8,458 nucleotides of DNA, taken from an uncultured Bacilli bacterium. GTDB taxonomy: Bacteria; Bacillota_I; Bacilli_A; RF39; UBA660. Positions within the stretch are counted from its first letter, which is position 1. Every line of letters begins with the position of its first letter. The notes beneath the pieces were generated by a model. It made no database searches, had not been told where the DNA came from, and saw only the letters and a program-made list of their open reading frames with translations. Below are positions 6,023 to 8,458 of the stretch, in pieces. The translations under genes were made by a program, and so were the position numbers. The stretch lies in assembly GCA_910585915.1 (NCBI GenBank), contig CAJUGF010000053.1, forward strand, positions 1-8,458, read 5' to 3'.

Positions 6023-6553
6023 TTATTTCTCTTTTTTTGGAGCTAAGAGCATATGCATAATACGACCTTCCATTTTAGGATTTGTTTCAATCATACTTAC
6101 ATCACTCAATTTTTCAGCAAATTTTTCTAATACTTCACGACCTAATTCTGGATGAGCCATTTGTCTTCCTTTAAATCTTATTTGTGCTTTTACTTTGTGG
6201 CCTTTTTCTAAGTATCCATGAGCATTTTTGACACGTGTTTCAAAATCTCCTACATCAATTACAACAGATAAGCGATATTCTTTGATTTCTTTATTTGTTT
6301 CACGTTGTCTTTTTTGTGCTTCTTTTTGTTTTTTCTGTTTTTCATATTTGAATTTGTTATAATCCATAATTTTTCCAACAGCTGGGGTACTTGTCCCACT
6401 CATAAGCACTAAATCTAGTCCCGCATAGTTTGCAAGAGTTAGAGCATCATCAATACTTTTCACTCCCATTTGTTCTCCATTTGGACCGATTACCATTAAC
6501 TCTGGAACTTTAATCTCGCTATTGACTTTTAGGTCTTGCTTATTATTTGCTAT
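6023..6553 (-). CDS. infC: translation initiation factor IF-3, apparent ATA start
   Basis: IF-3 binds the 30S subunit, keeps it from 50S and checks the start codon-initiator tRNA pairing. The first in-frame ATG (6494-6496) would cut off the start of the N-domain and has no ribosome-binding site. Reading upstream in the same frame adds 19 residues (ANNKQDLKVNSEIKVPEL after the first), restoring the usual beginning, and reaches ATA at 6551-6553. This lies 8 nt after a perfect GGAGGT (6562-6567). An ATT two codons earlier is in frame but only 2-3 nt from the site. The protein is then 176 aa, the family length. Visible motifs are IMDYNKFKYEKQKK, KEYRLSVVIDVGDF, the long linker helix, KAQIRFKGRQMAHPELG and MEGRIMHMLLAPK. 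A rare start fits the well-known ATT start of infC in E. coli and Bacillus, which lets IF-3 repress its own translation. Confidence 0.93.
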   Translation of the reverse strand: MANNKQDLKVNSEIKVPELMVIGPNGEQMGVKSIDDALTLANYAGLDLVLMSGTSTPAVGKIMDYNKFKYEKQKKQKEAQKRQRETNKEIKEYRLSVVIDVGDFETRVKNAHGYLEKGHKVKAQIRFKGRQMAHPELGREVLEKFAEKLSDVSMIETNPKMEGRIMHMLLAPKKEK

Positions 6554-6703
6554 ATAAATGCACCTCCATACATTATAAAAGGTAGATACTAGTATCCACC
6601 TTGTCTTTTAAAAATTCACACTCAAATTTCTAATCGGCTTTTTACCTATATCTATCAAGATATCAGGTGAATGGTGGATCCATTACTTCCCTTTTTCATA
6701 ACG
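6554..6703 (-). ncRNA. infC-rpmI-rplT leader RNA, probable L20/IF3 autoregulatory leader
   Basis: About 150 nt of untranslated leader between the predicted transcription start and the infC start. On the minus strand I see a small hairpin AATGG-ATCCA-CCATT (6670-6684), and a nine-pair stem ACCT(G)ATATC / GATATAGGT with a 6-nt loop (6644-6668). There is also a strong hairpin followed by T residues (6577-6600) just before the ribosome-binding site. ATCCACC in the first hairpin (6673-6679) is also fully complementary to GGTGGAT, the 5' arm of the terminator (6594-6600), so the pairings exclude each other. This is the layout expected of an attenuator controlled by L20, known in Bacillus (Rfam L20_leader). 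Membership in that family is inferred from position and structure. Confidence 0.6.
6577..6600 (-). terminator. attenuator hairpin in the infC leader
   Basis: On the minus strand GGTGGATAC and GTATCTACC pair (6592-6600 with 6581-6589; one G-T pair, very small loop) and are followed by TTTT (6577-6580). It lies before the infC ribosome-binding site, so its formation would stop transcription ahead of the operon. Confidence 0.6.
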
Positions 6704-6709
6704 ATATTC

Positions 6710-6738
6710 ATTATAAAGGAATATATTCCAATTGTCAA
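6710..6738 (-). promoter_or_regulatory. consensus sigma-A promoter of infC-rpmI-rplT
   Basis: On the minus strand TTGACA (6733-6738), a 17-bp spacer and TATAAT (6710-6715): a perfect match in both boxes and in spacing. The -35 box contains the TGA stop codon of the upstream phosphoesterase gene. The spacer holds the perfect 12-bp palindrome GGAATATATTCC (6718-6729). Confidence 0.9.
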
Positions 6739-7706
6739 ATATTTTTACGTAATTCTCTTTTTTTCTCTGTTTCTATGTTTATATATGTTACTGCCATTGC
6801 ACCACTTATAAACCAAGAATATTTTGCTACTACACGATTTATTATACTTGCTGTTTCTGTTCTATTTAAATCTAAATTTAAGAAGTTTTCTTTTGGGAGA
6901 TAAACAGAACTAACAGAATCTTTAGAAACTTTAAAAGCTCCACGACACATATTAATATTTGGTGGAAACTTTTCCCATATTCCATTGTCTTTTAAGGAGT
7001 CTAGAAATATTTTTTGAATAAATAAAGGAATATATCCGTCATGAAGATGTCCTCCAATGATTAATGTTAATTTTTCATATAAATTTTCATAATTTTTTAG
7101 AGCTTTTGGATGAGTAAAAAATTTATTTTCATGGGACATTAAAATATTAATGTCGTTTTCTTTAAAAATAAAATTTGCATTTATAAAACTATCATATGCT
7201 TCTTTTATTGCTTCGTCTGGCATGCTATTTGGATTATACGCTGTTCTATTGGGTGAAAATCCTGTTATGACCATATCATGAAGTCGGTACTGTTCATTAT
7301 CTAAAACATAAATTCCATTTAAACGATCTTCAATATAATTTCTTAAATTCCAAAATTCTTTTTCCTCTTCCTTTAAACTTGTTTTAAATGGTAAGTCATG
7401 ATTTCCATATGAGATGAAAATTGGTGTACTAAGATTATAAGATAATGCATTTAAAAATTGATTTAAATTTTTAAGGTATTCTTTATTTTGATATTTGATG
7501 ATCCAAAAAAGCAAATCCCCTGGTATTAAAATAGCATCTATTTTATGTGTATTTTGATAAATATAATTTAAATATTTTTCGATACTTTTTCTATAAAATA
7601 ATTGAGCCATCAAACCATAATGGATATCAGAAAATGAAATCAATGATTTATTTTGACTGTTTAGAATCTGTTTCTTTATTGTATATTTGTCATCTATTAT
7701 TTGCAT
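6735..7706 (-). CDS. calcineurin-like metallophosphoesterase, substrate unknown
   Basis: Soluble phosphoesterase of 323 aa with the complete two-metal signature in order. It shows SDIHYG (26-31; Asp27, His29), PGDLL (62-66; Asp64), YGNHD (100-104; Asn102, His103), SHE (191-193; His192) and GGHLHDG (218-224; His220, His222). All predicted metal ligands are present, so it should be active as a phosphatase, phosphodiesterase or nuclease. There is no signal peptide at the start (MQIIDDKYTIKKQIL) and no clear membrane anchor; a mildly hydrophobic patch (298-310) near the end is too polar to be a sure span. The ATG is preceded by GAGGA at 7 nt. The gene is flanked by the suf terminator and the infC promoter, so it is probably transcribed alone or by read-through. 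The context gives no hint of substrate, and I assign no gene symbol. Confidence 0.9.
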   Translation of the reverse strand: MQIIDDKYTIKKQILNSQNKSLISFSDIHYGLMAQLFYRKSIEKYLNYIYQNTHKIDAILIPGDLLFWIIKYQNKEYLKNLNQFLNALSYNLSTPIFISYGNHDLPFKTSLKEEEKEFWNLRNYIEDRLNGIYVLDNEQYRLHDMVITGFSPNRTAYNPNSMPDEAIKEAYDSFINANFIFKENDINILMSHENKFFTHPKALKNYENLYEKLTLIIGGHLHDGYIPLFIQKIFLDSLKDNGIWEKFPPNINMCRGAFKVSKDSVSSVYLPKENFLNLDLNRTETASIINRVVAKYSWFISGAMAVTYINIETEKKRELRKNI

Positions 7707-7729
7707 TTTTTCTTCCTCATTTGTGAATT

Positions 7730-7757
7730 ATTATATTTAACAAACTTAAAAAAGCAA
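7730..7757 (-). promoter_or_regulatory. possible promoter of the metallophosphoesterase gene
   Basis: On the minus strand TATAAT (7730-7735) lies 16 bp after TTGCTT (7752-7757). The -10 is perfect and the -35 is fair, but the -35 lies within the 3' arm and T run of the sufU terminator. It is the only candidate in the 51-nt gap. Confidence 0.4.
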
Positions 7758-7776
7758 CTATTTTTTTTGTTGCTTT
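7748..7776 (-). terminator. Rho-independent terminator of sufS-sufU
   Basis: AAAGCAAC and GTTGCTTT (7769-7776 and 7751-7758) form an 8-bp stem with a 10-nt A-rich loop, followed by T residues on the minus strand (7748-7753 overlap the arm). The 5' arm and loop encode the last codons of sufU and its TAG stop (7758-7760). Confidence 0.75.
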
Positions 7777-8183
7777 AAGGCTTTTTTAATTCCTTTGTAT
7801 GGAAGTAAAGCACAATTTTTACGATTATTTTGTTTGTATACTTCGTTGTATGCTAAGGCTTCTTTTAGCAAATCTTCTTCATAAGGTGCTTCATTAATCA
7901 TATTTTCGAAATTCTGAATATATTCTTTTGCTTCTTCTATTGTTTTGCCAATTAAATTGGTGATCATGATGGAACAAGATGATGTACTTATTGCACAAGC
8001 TTCTCCATTAAAACAAATATCTTTAATAACATTATCTTCCACTTTGATATATAGATCTATGTTATCAATACAACTTTCATTGTTGGTATTTACCTTTTCG
8101 TATGTATTATCTTGGCACTCTTTTTTATTTCTTGGATTTTGGTAGTGTTCCATAATAATTTCTCTTCTTAAGTTTTCATCCAT
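7758..8183 (-). CDS. sufU: SufU-type Fe-S cluster assembly / sulfur-transfer protein
   Basis: Small IscU-fold protein, 141 aa, that takes persulfide sulfur from SufS in the SUF pathway of Bacillota. The three zinc-site cysteines and the aspartate of SufU can be placed: Cys38 and Asp40 in ESCIDNI, Cys63 in NGEACAISTSSCSIM, and Cys124 in RKNCALLPYKGIKKAL. The N-terminal helix RREIIMEHYQNPRN is also typical. Two positions differ from the common pattern: the glycine in CGD is Ile39 (CID), and the usual Trp after the last cysteine is Tyr129. Cys70 is an extra cysteine. The ATG lies one nucleotide after the sufS stop, so the two genes are surely co-transcribed. A terminator follows directly, so sufB, which comes next in B. 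subtilis (sufCDSUB), is not downstream here. Confidence 0.92.
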   Translation of the reverse strand: MDENLRREIIMEHYQNPRNKKECQDNTYEKVNTNNESCIDNIDLYIKVEDNVIKDICFNGEACAISTSSCSIMITNLIGKTIEEAKEYIQNFENMINEAPYEEDLLKEALAYNEVYKQNNRKNCALLPYKGIKKALKQQKK

Positions 8184-8184
8184 T

Positions 8185-8458
8185 TTATAACATCTCTTTC
8201 AATATTTTTTCTTTGTCTTTTAATAAATCAACTAAAGCATCAATTTCTTCTTCGGTATTATAAAAATACAAACTGATACGAATGGTATTTGTTACTCCTG
8301 TTTCTTTTTTTAAAATTTTAGCACAATGATTTCCTGCTCTTACACAAATATTGTATTTATTTAAGTAGTAAGCAACATCTTGACTGAATATTCCATCTAC
8401 ATTAAATGCTACAATACCACTATCACTTTCTATATTAAGAATATCTAAATGGGGAATT
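8185..8458 (-). CDS. sufS: SufS cysteine desulfurase, C-terminal part only
   Basis: This is the last 90 residues of a PLP-dependent cysteine desulfurase; the rest lies beyond the right edge. I translated it by hand from codon 8455-8457 down to the TAA at 8185-8187. The fragment reads through SDSGIVAFNVDG, then YYLNKYNICVRAGNHCAKIL with the catalytic-cysteine loop, then TIRISLYFYNTEEEIDALVD at the C-terminal end. The RAG-x-HCA motif marks the SufS/CsdA class, where this Cys carries the persulfide passed to SufU. The position after RAG is Asn where B. subtilis has His. The ORF is intact to the window end. Adjacency to sufU confirms the assignment. Confidence 0.93.
   Translation of the reverse strand, partial: IPHLDILNIESDSGIVAFNVDGIFSQDVAYYLNKYNICVRAGNHCAKILKKETGVTNTIRISLYFYNTEEEIDALVDLLKDKEKILKEML

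Noticed and set aside
6577..6600. T-box riboswitch, suggested by GGTGG near a terminator
   Set aside because: The T-box core and specifier stem are absent, and the downstream operon is the L20-controlled infC operon, so an L20 leader explains it better.
6667..6903. 78-codon plus-strand frame over the infC promoter and the end of the phosphoesterase
   Set aside because: It is antisense to a consensus promoter, the leader and a coding region with an intact metal site; nothing supports expression.
1..8458. Mycoplasma-type genetic code (UGA as Trp), suggested by the AT content
   Set aside because: Trp is TGG throughout and UGA ends two genes in conserved places, so the standard code applies.

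Overview
The window is a compact, very AT-rich stretch of bacterial chromosome. Every convincing gene lies on the minus strand, so transcription runs from position 8458 towards 1. UGA is used as a stop (for example at 4300 and 6735) and tryptophan is TGG, so the code is the standard bacterial one and not that of Mycoplasma. Strong Shine-Dalgarno sites, an ftsA-ftsZ-spoIIGA-sigE block and an infC-rpmI-rplT operon point to a low-GC, endospore-forming Bacillota. The AT content and short proteins suggest the Bacilli/Erysipelotrichia side, or a related uncultured gut lineage; this placement is inference.

In transcription order: (1) 8458-7758 is the end of a sufS cysteine desulfurase gene and a complete sufU scaffold/sulfur-transfer gene, closed by a terminator. 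(2) 7706-6735 is a calcineurin-like metallophosphoesterase of unknown substrate. (3) 6738-5186 is the infC-rpmI-rplT operon. It has a consensus promoter (TTGACA-17 bp-TATAAT), a leader of about 150 nt with alternative hairpins and a terminator-like stem, an infC gene that seems to start at ATA, and an L20 protein with an extra C-terminal Rho_N/SAP-like domain. (4) 5155-4284 is a single-gene unit for an unrecognised membrane-anchored protein. Its promoter and best ribosome-binding site are out of frame with the main ORF by one base at an A6 run. (5) 4251-1859 is ftsA-ftsZ, with its own promoter and terminator. (6) 1858-65 is a long upstream region followed by overlapping spoIIGA and sigE, with a terminator at the end.

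Functionally, FtsA tethers FtsZ filaments to the membrane to build the division ring. SpoIIGA is the membrane aspartic protease that removes the pro-peptide of sigma-E, the first mother-cell sigma factor of sporulation. IF3, L35 and L20 form the classical autoregulated translation operon. SufS and SufU deliver sulfur for Fe-S cluster assembly. I see no tRNA, rRNA, CRISPR array, insertion sequence or phage gene. No wholly new multi-gene system is evident. The points most worth a second look are the frame-split membrane protein gene, the L20 fusion, the infC leader and start codon, and the divergent ATP site of FtsA.
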